The notes: generated by a model not told the origin, from the letters alone. 64,000 nucleotides of DNA from Phyllostachys edulis (GCA_036346405.1 CM070562.1:112194412-112258411), one strand, 5' to 3'. Shown: positions 32,876 to 46,094, numbered from the stretch's first letter. Numbers and translations: made by a program.

Positions 32876-35027
32876 AGGAGGTTGGAGGAAGCAGCCTACA
32901 TCAGTGGCAAAAGTTCGTAGTTTTCTCGGTTTGGCCGGATACTACAGACGCTTCATAGAAGGATTCTCTAAGCTTTTCAAACCGATGACCCATCTGCTTA
33001 AAGAGGAAAAGAAGTAGGAATGGACAGAGGCTTGTGAAAAAAATAAGTTTCAAAGAATTGAAGAAGAAGTTAACTTCTGCCCCAGTGCTGATCCTACTGG
33101 ACAATCATCAAGACTTTGAAGTCTACTATGATGCATCGCGCCAAGGTCTTGGTTGCGTGCTTATGCAAGGAGGAAAAGTTGTGGCCTATGCATCCAGACA
33201 ACTCCGTCCTCATGAAGATAATTATCCAACTCATAACTTGGAGTTAGCAGCAGTAGTGCACGCCCTCAAAATTTGGCGGCATTATTTGATTGAAAATCGT
33301 TGTAATATCTACACGGACCACAAGAGTCTCAAGTACATCTTCACCCAATCCGATCTCAACCTCCGGCAAAGAAGATGGTTAGAGTTAATAAAGGATTACA
33401 ACTTGGATGTTCATTATCATCCTGGAAAGGCTAATGTAGTCACCGATGCATTAAGCCGCAAGTCCTACTACAATAATGTTATGATTCAAGAGCACCAACC
33501 TGAGCTCTATAAGGAATTCGAAGCCCTCAACCTTTGTTTGATAGAGCAAGATAACATAGATGACATGGAAGCACATCCAACTTTAGAAGAGCAGATCAAG
33601 ACCGCTCAACAAGGACACTCTGGAGTCCAGAGATTCAAGCATCTCATGGCAAAAGGAAATGCCCCCAAGATGATCGAAGATCAGCAATGAATCTTATGGT
33701 ATGGGAAACGTCTCTTTGTTCCCCACCAAAAGGAACTCAAGGATTTGATTCTGAAAGAAGCCCACAGCTCAGCGTATACTCTGCACCCAGGCAGCACCAA
33801 GATGTATCAAGACATGAAGATTTTGTATTGGTGGCCACGAATGAAAAGAGATATCGCTGAGTATGTAGCCTATTGTGATATATGTCAGCAAATCAAAGCA
33901 GAACATCAGAAGCCAGTAGGATTGCTTCAACCCCTGCAAATCCCTCAGCGGAAATGGGAAGAAATTGGAATGGATTTCATTACTAGTCTACCCCGAAGCA
34001 AGTCCGGATGTGACTCAGTATGGGTTATAGTTGATAGACTGACCAAAGTAGCCCATTTCATCCCAGTAAAGATAACCTACAAGGGAGACAAGTTAGTCGA
34101 GCTATACATGGCTCGTATTGTGTGTTTACACGGAGTACCCAAAAGGATAGTCTCAGATCGAGGATCTCAATTCACCTCGCATTTACGGGTTAGTTTGCAT
34201 GATGCCACGGGAACACACCTTGATTTCAAAGACAACATATCATCCGCATCGATGGTCGATGTAAAAGGACAAATCAGATTCTAGAAGACATGCTTGAGCT
34301 TGTGCTTTGAAATTCTGATGGTCGGGAGAGGTGTCTACCGTATGCCGAGTTTGCATACAATAACAGTTATCAGTCAAGTCTAAAAATGTCCTCGTTCGAA
34401 GCACTTTATGGGAGAAAATGCAGAACCCCTCTACATTGGTCAGAATCAGGTGAAGGATATATCTTTGGATCGGATACTCTCAAGCAATCTGAAGAGAAAG
34501 TTCGACTAATCAGAGATAGCCTTCAAGCTGCTCAGTCAAGATAAAAGAGTTATGCCGACAACCGTCGAAGGGAATTAACTTCTGAAGTTGGAGATGCTGT
34601 ATATCTCAAGGTATCACCACTTCTTGGAACACGAAGATTCAAAGTAAAAGGCAAACTCGCCCCAAGATACATAGGACCATTTCCAATCACCGCCAAGCGT
34701 GGAGAGCTAGAGCTACCGGAAAATTTGTCAGAAGTTCACAACGTGTTTCACGTCTCCCAGCTCAAGAAGTGTCTCCGAGTACTTGAAGAACAGACACCCG
34801 TAGAAGCCACCGCCCTTCAGCAAGATCTGACTTATCTAGAGCATCCAATCAAGATCCTCGACGTCATCGAGAAGCGAACAAGACGTCAAGTCTTCCGCCT
34901 TTGCAAAGTTCAGTGGAGCTACCACTCAGCAAAAGAAGCCACCTGGGAGTGTGAAGATCAACTGAAGTAGGACTACCCGTCTCTGTTCTCGGAGCAGCTC
35001 AAATCTCAGGGTCGACATTCTGTTTAA
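32876..35027 (+). pseudogene. RNase H, integrase and chromodomain of element 2
   Basis: The order is as in element 1: RT thumb (SFLGLAGYYRRFIEGF), RNase H with YYDASRQGLG, LELAAVVHALKIW and YTDHKSLKY, then the integrase zinc domain (HPGSTKMY ... CDICQ), integrase core GMDFITSLPRSKSG and SDRGSQFTSH, GPY/F-like region and chromodomain (FHVSQLKKC, IKILDVIEKRTRRQ, KEATWE). Lesions: TGA at 33688, frameshifts near 33030 and 34230-34260, TAG at 34282, TAA at 34542 and TAG at 34968. As in element 1, the integrase catalytic Glu is Lys (34263-34265). It would give no working enzyme. Confidence 0.92.
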
Positions 35028-35040
35028 GGTGGGTAGGATT
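35027..35040 (+). other. Putative polypurine tract of element 2
   Basis: Purine-rich AGGTGGGTAGGATT immediately precedes the 3' LTR; element 1 has the matching sequence next to its 3' LTR (6272 and up, minus strand). It contains some T residues, so it is an imperfect tract defined mainly by position. Confidence 0.5.
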
Positions 35041-35752
35041 TGTAACATCCCGTTTTTCGGACGGGAATAGTAATTACCTATTTGGTTTTCGTTCTTCGCC
35101 GTAATTCAAATTACCAAGCTAATTCTGAAAACTTCCTTTCTTTTCTCTCCGGTGTGTGTTTCAAATGTAATGTTTATAACATTTGAAATTCAAATTCAGT
35201 TGGAGTTTCCTCTCTCTTTTGAAATCTCCGGGCCATATGGAGTTGGGCCTCCCTTCTCTTTCGGGCTCAGCCCATCTCCCCTCTGGGCCAAGCCCATCTC
35301 CTCCAGCCCACCCGGCCTGTTTCTCCCTGGCTTGCACCAACTCGACCGTTTTCCCCCTAGGCCTTCGGCCTCTTCTTCTTGCCCGCACCGTCCGCCGGGT
35401 CATCTTCTTCTCTCGCCTTTTCCCCGGGTCAAGCGCCGGCTGCTCCCTCCCTCCCGTGAGCGACACCGTCGCTTGCGCCAAGCTACCTCTCCCCTCACCC
35501 TGTCTTCTCAGCACATCACGTCGCGCACATCGCCACAGTTCCCGCCGCCATGGAGCTCTCGGATCAAGCGGTCTCCCCTCGCCTTGTCTTGTCGCCCACG
35601 CCTTGCGCGCTGCTGCTGGCGTGGACGCCGAGCCGCCAAGACGCGTCTCGCAGCGCCTCCCGCTCCTCCGTGCAAGCCGCCCACGCCGACGTCGCCTCGG
35701 GACACAGCGTGACTACCACCCCGCCAACGGCTCCAAGCCTCCTCCCTTGGGC

Positions 35753-35759
35753 TATAAAG
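35753..35759 (+). promoter_or_regulatory. TATA box of element 2 3' LTR
   Basis: TATAAAG in TTGGGCTATAAAGAC, the counterpart of 21669-21675. In a 3' LTR it could drive read-out transcription into the flank at 38488. Confidence 0.55.
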
Positions 35760-36670
35760 ACTCTCCCGTGCTCCCTTAAGCTCCTCACATCGCCCCTTGG
35801 AGCACTGGTAAGCTACAGCCAAAGAACCGTTGCACTTGAGCTCTTTTGGCCGCGCCGCCTTGCTGCCCCGTCGTCGCTCCGGTGAGCTTCTGCCTCCGAC
35901 GACCGCGTCACGAGAAGCCCCGCGACGCGAGGATTCCAATCCCCACCTCCCTACTCCTTCCCCGTCGCCGAGACGTGCCGCCGCCGTGCCTCCTCCTTCT
36001 CTGCCTACGGCCACCGCCGTCGGGCCAATCCGGCCACCCCTGGGCCGCCCGGGTCATCCCGCCGGTTTCCTCGAGCTCTCGCGTTGCCCATGCGCGTGCA
36101 AACTTCGCCGCTTCGCCACCCCAACTCCGGCGCCGTGTGAAGCCGTGGAGCTGCCGCCGCCGCCTTGCTCCGCCGCCACCGCTCCTCTCCACCGCCCCCA
36201 CCGCTAGGCCTCCACGCCCTCCCGGCGACTCACTCGCCCACCCACGGCCGCCCCACCGCCCCACGCGCCCAGCTCCCCTGTTCTTCTCTCAAGAACCGAG
36301 TGTATTTGGGGATAAAAATGGCCAAGGGCCCCACTTGTCATATGCTTGAGCCCCCCTCTATTTGGCTGCCATGTGGGCCCTCTTTCCTGTATCGGTGGAC
36401 CGGTGCCCTGTGCGCATGAACCGGGCCCATGCACTGTAGCCGTGCACCCTTCTCTCTCTTTTTCCAATTTAATTCCAGTTCAATCTTCGTAAATTCCGTT
36501 CTCCCCCGTTATAGCTCCAAAAATTATGAAATAAATTTCTAAAAATTTGTTAAATCAAGATCTTACTAATGGCATAGGACTTGATTAATTTGGAGTTCAT
36601 TTGTGTATTCTTGTGTATTTATTTGCTCTCTTTACCGTTGTGCCTTTTTCCGGTATTGTCGCCCGATTAG

Positions 36671-36742
36671 GATTTGAAGATGCCGGAGATCCTCAAGTTG
36701 ATCAAGACCAAGAGTATCAAGATCCCCTTACCTTTAACCAAG
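36671..36742 (+). other. Exon-like acidic segment in LTR (copy 4)
   Basis: Preceded by a pyrimidine-rich tract ending CGATTAG and followed by an intact donor GTGAGT. It encodes EDAGDPQVDQDQEYQDPLTF in the conserved frame. With 17737-17949 it is one of two copies that keep a full donor consensus. Confidence 0.4.
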
Positions 36743-37125
36743 GTGAGTTAATACTTTGATCATGTTGAGCCTACATTTTATGCAAATTATATTCATTTAA
36801 ATTAGCAAAAATTGCATGCTTTAATTCTTTATCAAATGCATGTTAAAGCTTAAGGTAGTTAAACACCCACTTGTTGATTAATTAATTAATATGCCATCCT
36901 TGATAATTTGAATCCATTAATCCTTGTCACCCTAGTAACTATATGGTAATACTAGTTTTTAGTTGAACTTAAGCGACATGCTAGTCTTGCTTAAGTACCG
37001 GGGTATTAAATACTCCAATCATCATTCCTCAAACATAAAATGATTTGGGTATTCATTGGTGGTCCATTGACTAAAAGGTGTGAAAATAATTTAGTTTACT
37101 CCTCAAAACCCCAATTGCTAGTTCT

Positions 37126-37200
37126 ATCTAAGCGGATGGTGAGGCGGTGGGTGCTCAGGGAGCACGAGGATGGTTGGTTTGTGGAATGAACCGCCCAGAT
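37126..37200. repeat. LTR-internal inverted repeat (hairpin), copy 4
   Basis: ATCTAAGCGG (37126-37135) against CCGCCCAGAT (37191-37200); two G-to-A changes weaken the stem relative to the partner LTR. Confidence 0.6.
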
Positions 37201-37889
37201 AACCCTAAGGACTTAATCTTGTCACGACCTCCCGTGTTAAATAAGTACAATCACAAGTCTGCAAAGTGCAACTTGGCTTAGTAAAATTATTGAACCCTGA
37301 ATGTGTCTCACACGGTGAAGAAATGGAACGCACAAGCTTGGGTACATCCAGCTTGAATGGGTGAGTTGCCAGTGATTGTGGGTAGTCCAAATCTACACCC
37401 AACGCTAGGGTTACAACGATCCCGTGCAATGTATGGGCGCAACCCCATATGGGTGAGATGACGGAAGGGGCAAGGTAGTTTGAAAGGTTATTGTGACGGT
37501 CGCCCAACTACATGACTACGGAATCATGTGGGATAACGAGTATGACTATCTCTTGTGGGTAAAGTGTGCAACCTATGCAGAGTCTAAAATTGTTTAAACA
37601 GCCGTGCCTACGGTCAAAGGCGGACATGGGAATCATAACTTGAGTTAGTTCTATTTCAAAACTTTGTGGGTGGTATGAAAATGGTGGCAGGGCTCACCTA
37701 GCCCTGTGTTGGATTTTTCCCTGAATCTTCGAGCTCAGTGGGTGTGGTCATTGGAGGCAGCTCCAATTAAAAAGATGCATGGTGTAGAGCTTTCGACGGA
37801 TGGAACCTCTACTGTTATTAATTATTGCACATTACTCTCTTTATTAAACTGCAATTAGTTAAAATGCTAAGTGATAGGACTTTGTAAGT

Positions 37890-38105
37890 ATGGTATTTGA
37901 AAAGCTTGCTTTCGCAAATAAAAGAACCGAGCCATCCTTGTTTAACCCTGCATGTATACTATTGCATTGTGTGTTGGCTCGCGAGCACGGTAGTAGTGCT
38001 CATTCTCGCTCCTCTCCCTAAACCCTTCAGATAATGAAGACTAAGGAGACTACGCTTCCTACGAAGGCCCAGAAGATGATGGACAAGGAATCAACGAGGA
38101 GTGGT
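37890..38105 (+). pseudogene. LTR-embedded acidic-tail ORF, broken (copy 4)
   Basis: Counterpart of 23805-24020. It starts MVFEKLAFANKR and keeps EHGSSAHSRS, but one base is lost in the C-run near 38018, a GAA codon became TAA in the original frame, and the usual stop is lost (TAG to TGG). Its decay contrasts with the three intact copies. Confidence 0.45.
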
Positions 38106-38492
38106 ATAGTTCTGTAGTTTAGGTCTCGCCCAGTCTAAGTAGACTCTTGGTACTCGCGTACAACCGATATAATCCAGCTCTTGGTTAATATCCGTTGTAC
38201 ACAGGTCACCCCAGTCACTTGCCTGTGTGAGATGAGCCCTATCTCCCCTTTTGCTTCCGCTGTAGATTTCGTTATTCTCATGTAATGTAATCAAGTTGGC
38301 CTTGCACGGTCCCTTCTGTAAAACTCGACCGGATGAGGTCTATGTTACTCCGTGTTGTATTATGTTTGTGTTAGTTCACGACTTGTATAGTTGATTCAAT
38401 AATGTGCCTGTGAGTGCTATCTACTGATCCAGGGAATAGCACAGTGTTTTCACAGAGGATTTGAATTTTTGGAATCCGGATCCGGCGGATCT

Positions 38493-40455
38493 CCCCTCAG
38501 GAAGGAAGAAGAAATTAAGACAATCAAGGATCAGCAAGCACTTGCTCAGTTTCTCCCCTCGTCTCGTCTCGTCGAGAAAAGAGAAGAGAGACATACCGAG
38601 AGACATTAATTCAACGTGGAATCAGGGGACAGGTACCCAGCAGCTGGCCAGCCGGAGCACACAAGCACCAAATTGATGATGATGATGGTGATATCTGATA
38701 TGTTGCTCGTGCAGCGCACCACGACCCGTCGATCGCTTCCTCCTAGCTAATTAACACTACACCATTAGCTAGCTATCCCTTGCTGCATTGGTCCTATCAT
38801 TAGATCGAGAGGAGTACATCGGTAGACTCAGCTGATCGATAGATGACCTTGACACATTTGGGATTTGGCCCTTCTTCATTTGTATGCAAAGATTCCTTCC
38901 ATGCATCTTTACTTTGCAATTAATGGCCAGGAACGTACTTGCAGCCAGTGACAGAAACCTAATTCCAAGATAGCTACTAGCTGGCATATATATCATCAAG
39001 TAATCATCGTGCGTATCAAATCCATCTCAACTTAACCACTAGCTAGCCAGCCATGTGTGATCGTATGTCACTTAACCTGAATTACATATTGCAATCACTG
39101 TTTCAGAAGGCAACAACCAGGGCAGGCTGCAACCATGCATGGATTGAGCTATCTACACAATCTAAAGCCTTTTTTACGTGAGTAATTGATTCCAACAATC
39201 AATGTACCCATTTTACTGATTCCAGTGCGCATACATGCAGTTACTGAACATGTCTAATCGATCTCAGAAGCTAGATAGGTACCCTGCAGGCCCATGCAAG
39301 TAATTAAATAACCTGAACTGAACATGCATACATATTTACCCTCACTAGATGCAGGCATGGTTCAGAATCAAGCCAATTAACACAGCTTGGACATGAAGTC
39401 ACGCTTGCTTCACTATTGTATCAGCGTGTATATAAAGTTGGACGGTTCGTGCATATATAGGCATATATAGCTAGCTGCACATATGTCTTGTGCTGGTGCC
39501 GACCTGAGGTCAGGTCAGGTCATCTAGCCTTATCAGTTTCAAAGCCCTAATTAACTAGCCCATGGGTACACCATAGTACTCTAGTGATCGATGCTGTCCA
39601 CCAAGTGTCTCCATCGCCTTCGCCTTCGACTGTCCTGCATTCTGGAACAATGCAAGATGGGCACTAATCATTTCAGCTCGCACGTATCATTTCAGCCAGC
39701 TCGATCGATCGATCGCCACTACTGGACTCAATTAGCTTTTGCACCAAGCAAAACAAGATCGGCAGGCAGGGTTAATTATATTGTAACAAACAAAGACCCA
39801 ACAGCTGCATGATACGTTTGGAGTGCTGTCAATTCACAGGGGAAATTATGCAATGGCTTCTGTTGATGAGAGAGTGCAATCCTGCCCCACTAATAAGTGT
39901 GACAGATGGAGATCTGATCAATTTCCCATGCACAACATATGTATGTAGCATGAATTAGTCCACCCAACAACCTCTTGTTGGTGTAAAAGCACTCAAGAAT
40001 TAACTTAATTCGCAGTTAGTTAAACTACATGATTCAAATACACCCCAAAAAGATTCGATCAGTTGCCATGCATGAGTGCTAGTAATATGCAGTAACAATA
40101 TTATTGGTCTGAATTCTGATACTACACTGCTACCTGAGGGAAAACCCGGAAAAAAAAAGAAGAGGAAAATTTCCTTGAGCAGTGAAGCACAACACAACTA
40201 ACTAGATGGGAGTATATATGTTGAGATCTAGAGACGATGATGATGCATCGCTAACTACTACTACTCAGAGGTGGATGGGGATGGATTTGTTTGGTTGTCT
40301 GGACAGCAGTGCAGCAAACATGGAAGCAAACAAACAAAACGAAAAAGGTGATCAATGCCAAATTAAAGCTGCTTTCTTTGCTTTATGGTTGGTTGGGTTG
40401 GGTTGGGGAGGGTCAGCTCAGTCCTAGTCTCAGTTCAGCGCTATTAAAATTTATT
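38493..40455. other. Low-repeat intergenic region, no gene recognised
   Basis: Moderately AT-rich sequence with many GATCGATC and CTAGCTAG words typical of grass intergenic DNA. The longest frames are about 75 codons (for example 39591-39812 and 40206-40427) and lack recognisable features. No exon chain, RNA gene or repeat border was seen. Confidence 0.5.
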
Positions 40456-42215
40456 GGACCGAACAAGTAACTAGAGGGGGTTTAAATAGGAGCCACTTCT
40501 TTTCCATCTTTGGTATTCAACTTCTTTTTTCAGTCTAATAGCTATGAAAGCTACGAAGATCAAAAGCTTAAGATCACAACGAAAGTCTTGAGTTGAAACC
40601 GAGAAAGTCCGAGCACCAACGCTCCCTGCTGTTTTGACTAACGAGTCAGGCCGGTCTGACCGCCGACACCAGTATGATCGCACCGGTCTGACCGCCCGCT
40701 GAAAACCAATGGCCCAAAGGATCCACAAATCGACCTAACTTTTGATCTAGAGATCCAAATCACCTGAGATTTCAGACAAGGTTCAACAACAAGGTCAAGA
40801 ACCAATTCCAATCGAATAGCGAGGTGATCATCGCCAAGGTTCGACGAATTTCTTGATTTAGGACAAGAAGACTCAAAACCGAGGGAAAAACCTAATCTTA
40901 ATCTAAAGGCTTGTTCGTGAGTGGATGATGGTCCAGATGACCATAGATCAGACTTCACAAGTCCTAACAAGCTAGATCACAGCAAGAGAACAAGGCAAAA
41001 CCCTTAGAACACAAAAACCGCAAAATCACTAGAGAGAGAGAGAGAGAGCAAGAATAAGACCGAACTCATTTTGAGACACATTTGATTAGATTGATTGGAG
41101 GGATTATAGGTTTACAACAACTCCACCATGAAGGACAAGAGCTCAGTCATAAGCACTCAATCTCACAATCCATCTCTCTCAAACTCTAGCCTCCTCTATT
41201 TTCTCCACTTTTCCCAAATATCAAATTATGGTTTCCAAGTCTTGGTTGTGCAAATCCTGCACGAACCCTTACATAGTGGAGGTTAGGTACAGAGAGAAAA
41301 CCTTACCGGGCACCCGTTAAGCCCACACATAAACGGGTATACACTTACGTATGCTTCTCAAAGTGAATGACGATTCGGGTCTCCCGAATCCGTCTCTTTG
41401 TGTTCTTCTCCTTCTCTTGACCTAAACCATCTCTCCTTTGCACCGTCTTGCGCCGCAATTTCTCCAATGTCACCAACCCAGTATTTTGGTGAAGATATCA
41501 AAATACCCCTACTCGGTCCTTCTCCATGATCGAAGCTCCCCACCGAAACCACCATAATACTTGCATCGGCCCCAAGCCACCTGATGCAACCCAGTGCACC
41601 GAACTTCCCGTTTGGTTGTTCATGTCCATCTCGTGCTATGTTTGAGTCCAACCACTTCACTTGACGTCCTCAATCGTTTTAGACCTTAGCTCTCTTAGCT
41701 TAGCCCCGATCATCCCCGTCGTTGTCCGTAGTTGACTCCAAGCTTCCTTGCACAACAATAGACCAAGAAATCGATTTTGGACACAAGTTCCTGGCAACTC
41801 GATTCATATTAGCCAAAACATGCATCACGCAACACCTATGCATTGAATCTTATGACTGACCAATTCCCCAAAGTTCAGCACACTCACTGTGCATGAACTC
41901 CACCTGGTCTGTTAGACCGCCAGCCCAAGTAACAGAGGACCGATCAACAAAAGTTCGGTCAGGCCGCTTCTTAGTTCCAGAAAACACCTCTCTCTGGATT
42001 TTTTTTTTGGCAAAACTTTGTTTAGTTTCGCGTCTAGTCTCCATTTTCAATAGCACCTGGTGCAAACACACCTTCAAACACTCACACACAAGTGTTTGAT
42101 GCGCAATTCTCGAAAGCTCACATCACCAGCCACGGCTGACACCGATGTCAATTGTTCAACACTAAGATTAGGACCATACCACATGGTCTCCACACAATTC
42201 ACAACAACAACCGAA
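40456..42215. repeat. Probable retrotransposon relic, unclassified
   Basis: A stretch of even base composition with no coding frame, carrying CCGGTCTGACCGC motifs twice near 40650-40705 and related CGGTC/GACCG words near 41905-41970, plus a short GA run at 41032-41048. This type of sequence is common in non-coding grass retroelements. No LTR ends or target duplication could be fixed. Confidence 0.3.
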
Positions 42216-43379
42216 CAAAGAGCGAAAGAGATGAAGAAGAAGAAAAAAAAAGAACTCTGATCTAGCTAGGTTGCATCATGATCACCACCATCATGTTCTC
42301 TTCCCCCACATTCCTCTCCACTTTAACCCCCTTTCGCTTTTCTGCAAATCTTTTCAAATTCCCTTTTCCAAGCCTGGCAGCACCTGCTCTACCTCTGCCC
42401 CAGCTGTGCTGCTGATTGAGTGAAAGCCACCCGGCACCTAAAAAGCTGAGTGCTCTCCCCACCTCCCTCCCTCCCATCCAAATCCTTGCTAGCTAATTAC
42501 CACCTTTTACTACCATCTCAATATCTCATTGCTCATTGTCATGTCAAAACCAAACCATGCATCTCTTTTTAGTTCAACCTGTACTAGTGCTACACATCAA
42601 TTGTGCCATTGCCAACCATCAGGTGTACAATGCCTTGAATAGTTGATCTGTGTAAAACTCTTATTTGCTTACACATTTCTGCAGAGCGCATCGGGTTACC
42701 ATCAAATTAATCCTCCTACTAAATTTAGATTTCGCGGACCATGGTAGTTTGATCATGTAAAAGCGCCGTGTTTGGGGTTTATGTGGTATCATTCTTCGAA
42801 GTAAAGAAAATAAAAGATTGAGAAAATGTACGGCAATTCACGGCATGAAGTGAGCATATATGTGGGAACCTGAATAGAGTAGTGGTTATCACTTAGCACA
42901 CGGACACGGGTGTGACTATACTGCCTATCGGCTTCTCGCGTATCAGTCCCTCAACTTCTCATTCGCTTTAACTGTTTAGAAATGTAAAGCGTGAAAGTTG
43001 CTAGCTTTATCTACAGACTACACACTGTACACGATATATACATTCAGAGATTCAGAGAGAACATGTCATCGATCGACTTAGAAACAATGTTGAAATTCGC
43101 CACTGTCAGAAAACAAAAGGAAAAGGAATTAACAACTACCTGAACCACTCAATTACGGCCTTCGGGGAGCTCATCATCGGAAGATCCACAGTTCAATATA
43201 AACTTTAGCACCTTCCATAATTATATTGCCGTGGATAGTACATACAGAAATGCTAATGTAAGAGACGACGACGACGATATCCACACATACAAGGTGCTGG
43301 AGCAAGAAAATACTTTAGAAATTCTCTTTGCATGCATCTTGTGCGTGCATGAAAAGAAAAGAGGAACCTAGCTAAGCAG
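42216..43379. other. Intergenic, no gene recognised
   Basis: Contains a pyrimidine-rich block (42295-42480) that resembles a gene leader, but no start codon with a convincing frame follows on either strand. The rest is AT-rich without structure. Confidence 0.45.
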
Positions 43380-43382
43380 AGC

Positions 43383-43620
43383 TTTTTTTGGGTCTAATTT
43401 GGCCCCTTTTTGTTTCTATTTCCAAAAATAGTCCTTGTCGGAAACTAATTGTAGAAATGATCCTTTTTCGCAGCACCATCACGAATGACGCTGAGGATGA
43501 ACATGTTCTGGTGATGACATGTTCATCCTCAGTGTTATTCGTGCCGGCGCTGAGGAAAAAGAGCCATTCCAGGAAGCCATTTTTTAAAATAGGATGAAAA
43601 AGGGCCAATTAGGCAAAATA
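43383..43620. repeat. Foldback MITE-like element, about 238 bp
   Basis: The outer arms GGGTCTAATTTGGCCCC (43390-43406) and GGGCCAATTAGGC (43602-43614) are inverted. The inner arms run from about 43456 to 43506 and 43517 to about 43570, near-complementary over about 50 bases around a 10-base centre (GAGGATGAACATGT / ACATGTTCATCCTC). The mirror structure gives similar peptides on both strands (both contain EDEHV and TCSSS), which shows the frames are artefacts of a palindrome. Confidence 0.8.
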
Positions 43621-43626
43621 TACAGC

Positions 43627-45985
43627 TAAACATGCATCGTGATCATTGCTACCGAGCATGCATGCATGAAATTCGCAACTCCACTGTGAAAGGAAAGCGA
43701 AGCACAGCACAACACAGAGGCGCGTGCACACGCAGAGAGACATGGTTGTGTCACTTCATCTCCATCCTGCATTTCTCAGTCACAGCCTCCACAGCCTGTA
43801 CGTTCAGAGATGGAGAGAGCCTTTTGCTTCTCCTGTTCCTGCTGCCTTCTGCTCTGATTTACGCTGATATGATATTGATATGGAGTGATCGATCGATGGA
43901 GTAACCCTGCTTTTTTCATGATTACAGTGCCTCCCAACAGTGCCGATTCCGCCGGTTTCCGAATTAGGCAACATTACTGTCACAATTATTGGGCCCCTAA
44001 ATTGAATTGCCAGCTTCAGATTTCCATATATATAGACGGCGATGAGAGGATGCTGCTGCTGCTGCTGCTATGATCCATCGATCGATCGACCGACATGTAC
44101 AGATGTACTGTGCAGATAGACAATTAGTATGTATGTGTACTCCATCAGCCATCTCTTTGGTTTGGTTGGATGTACGGAGTAAGCGAGCGTATATTCTTGT
44201 TGGTTTCTTTCCTTTCGATCTGGGAAGAGCAACAGATATACGGCGTCAGGCAGAGGCAGGGGCAGAAGCAATGCAACAAAGAATGCAGAAATGCTGAGAT
44301 GCAGTGTTTGGGTGGAATGGATGCGACAGGTCAGGTCTGTCGACACCGATGGATGGATCGACGAGACGTGAACAAAAGCTCGCTCGATCGTACAGTTGGA
44401 GCTCCTCCGATCTGCAGCTGCTGCCATTCTACTGCTGCACGCTCGTGCACGCTATCTATCTTTCTGAACCAACAAGACGATAAATCAGCAGAGCAGCCCT
44501 CCAGGTCCACCAAGGACGCCGCATGGGCACCGTTTCCCCCCCTCCTTGTCTCTTTTCTTCCCTTCTCTCATGAGAATTTGGAACTTTGATACGATCTTCT
44601 TTTCTTTTTTCCCCCAATGACATACATTTCTAAGCATTAATTTATGCATGTTAGTGAGATGTCACTATATACATGGGATAATGCAAGATAAGGCGAAGCA
44701 AACATAATTCATTCATGGCGCGAAATCCAAGATGTGCAATTATACAGGGACTGCCTCTTTGATGAACAGTAATGTGAAGGTCATTCAAACTGATTAGTAG
44801 CGGTTGAGTTTCATGTACCAACCAACCAACCACGTAAATCGTCTAGAAATTTGGCTCATGATTGCTAGGAAAGAAAAGGCATTAATCCTATTTAATTTGA
44901 ATTATGACAGTCCCAAACTTGGTACTAATTTACATACCGTACGCATTCGTTTAGGTTTAGACTTAATTTGGACCTTTACCATCTCCGTACAAGTAAAAAG
45001 AGAAGAGAGAAATATTCTATTTGTATGTAAATTAAATTTGTTACACAGAAAAATCACAAGCTCTTTATGTATGATGAACCATGAATAATTAGCTAGCTCT
45101 GCGTACCTTGATTCGCCCGTACTCTTTATCTTGAAGCGTCGAAAAACATTATGAGAATGTCATCATGAAAAACAAGGGTTGGATAAATATTTAGAAAATG
45201 ATTAGGTGGTAATTTAGGCCAAACATTCTACGCAATATATACAGTGATCCATGCCATCCAATTTAATTTGCACCATTGGATTAGTGAACACCGTCATTTT
45301 TTTGTCGACTACCATCAGAATTCACCTAACGAAAAAGAGTCCCCCGATGAAATAAAATAAAAAATGAGAGAAGTGTAAAGTCGCAACACGGGAAATTTTA
45401 GAAATGCTCATCTAGGCCGTACGTAGCTGTACTCACGACATGGTAAAGCATAGTTTATGCAGTGTTACCCAGAAAAAAAAAAGGAGAATATGTAAAGATC
45501 TACGTAGATGAACTCCCTCAAGAAGAGAAGGAATGACTTAAAAAGCAATTTAGTCTAGATACAAGAATATATAATTCACAAAAAAAGATCTAACCAATAA
45601 TTAACGAATTATCAAAGTACAAGACCATAATGCGAATTCTAAAAAGTAGATCAACTTAAATCACATGCAATTTGGCCAAAAGAAACGACAACCTGATGCT
45701 AGCTAGGGTGCATGGCTTTTGGATGTATACCTCAAGGTAGATCTGCATACGACAGAATTAAACACAGCAAGATCTGCAGTGTAGCTTGTTAGCCAAAAGA
45801 CAACATAACCTGCGATAGTGGTGTAGATCTCACCGCACAATGAAATTAACCGCAAATTGTGGCCACAAATTCACTAAAATTCAACCAGAAAAAAGCACGA
45901 GGACTTTTTTTAACCTAAAACCAGCAGATCCAATTAATTGCTCTCCGGTCGCTGATACCCTCGATCGATCAGTGGAAATAACAAA
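43627..45985. other. Low-repeat region downstream of MIR396, no gene recognised
   Basis: Grass-type intergenic DNA with GATCGATCGATC runs and a CTG repeat at 44050-44070. Frames up to 139 codons (44170-44589) show no domain and overlap open frames on the other strand. The part near 45800-45985 may be the 3' portion of the primary MIR396 transcript. Confidence 0.45.
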
Positions 45986-46000
45986 TAAGAAGCGTCATGT

Positions 46001-46024
46001 TTTCCAATGACTTTCTTGAACTAT
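46001..46024 (-). ncRNA. miR396-3p (star) strand
   Basis: Begins ATAGTTCAAGAAAGTC and ends GGAAA; complementary to the mature strand with the usual 3' overhang geometry. Confidence 0.8.
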
Positions 46025-46094
46025 CAACAAGGCGACAATCAAAGCCGGCCGGGTATAGAAGAGATCAAAACCCAAAAGATTAAGCACGAGTTCA

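Larger units (their letters stand above)
20958..38487 (+). mobile_element. Element 2: Tekay/Del-like Ty3/gypsy element with nested insertions
   Basis: A plus-strand relative of element 1: 5' LTR 20958-24404, primer site, upstream ORF, gag-position ORF, RNase H, integrase, chromodomain and 3' LTR 35041-38487. It is flanked by the 5-bp duplication GATCT (20953-20957 and 38488-38492). It holds a hAT MITE (24694-24972) and CACTA-2 (25530-30740). Protease, RT palm and the gag capsid are missing and replaced by a zinc-knuckle array and AT-rich sequence, so it is non-autonomous by structure and also carries stops and frameshifts. The LTRs differ by about 2% in a 167-base sample, mostly C/T and G/A changes, but more in the GC-rich leader. 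Confidence 0.95.
35041..38487 (+). repeat. 3' LTR of element 2 (3447 bp)
   Basis: Starts TGTAACATCCCG; ends CCGGCG instead of CCGACA, so the terminal CA has mutated to CG, but the GATCT duplication directly follows. It carries the same landmarks as the 5' LTR: TATA at 35753, exon-like segment, hairpin with two G-to-A changes, and a broken acidic-tail ORF. Confidence 0.93.

Noticed and set aside
42262..42480. Pyrimidine-rich block as a gene promoter/leader
   Set aside because: No downstream start codon with a credible frame or exon chain was found on either strand.
43372..43608. Overlapping frames on both strands as genes
   Set aside because: They are mirror products of the foldback structure.
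44740..44760. Possible miR408-like sequence (GGGACTGCCTCTT)
   Set aside because: Only a short partial match and no complementary arm nearby.
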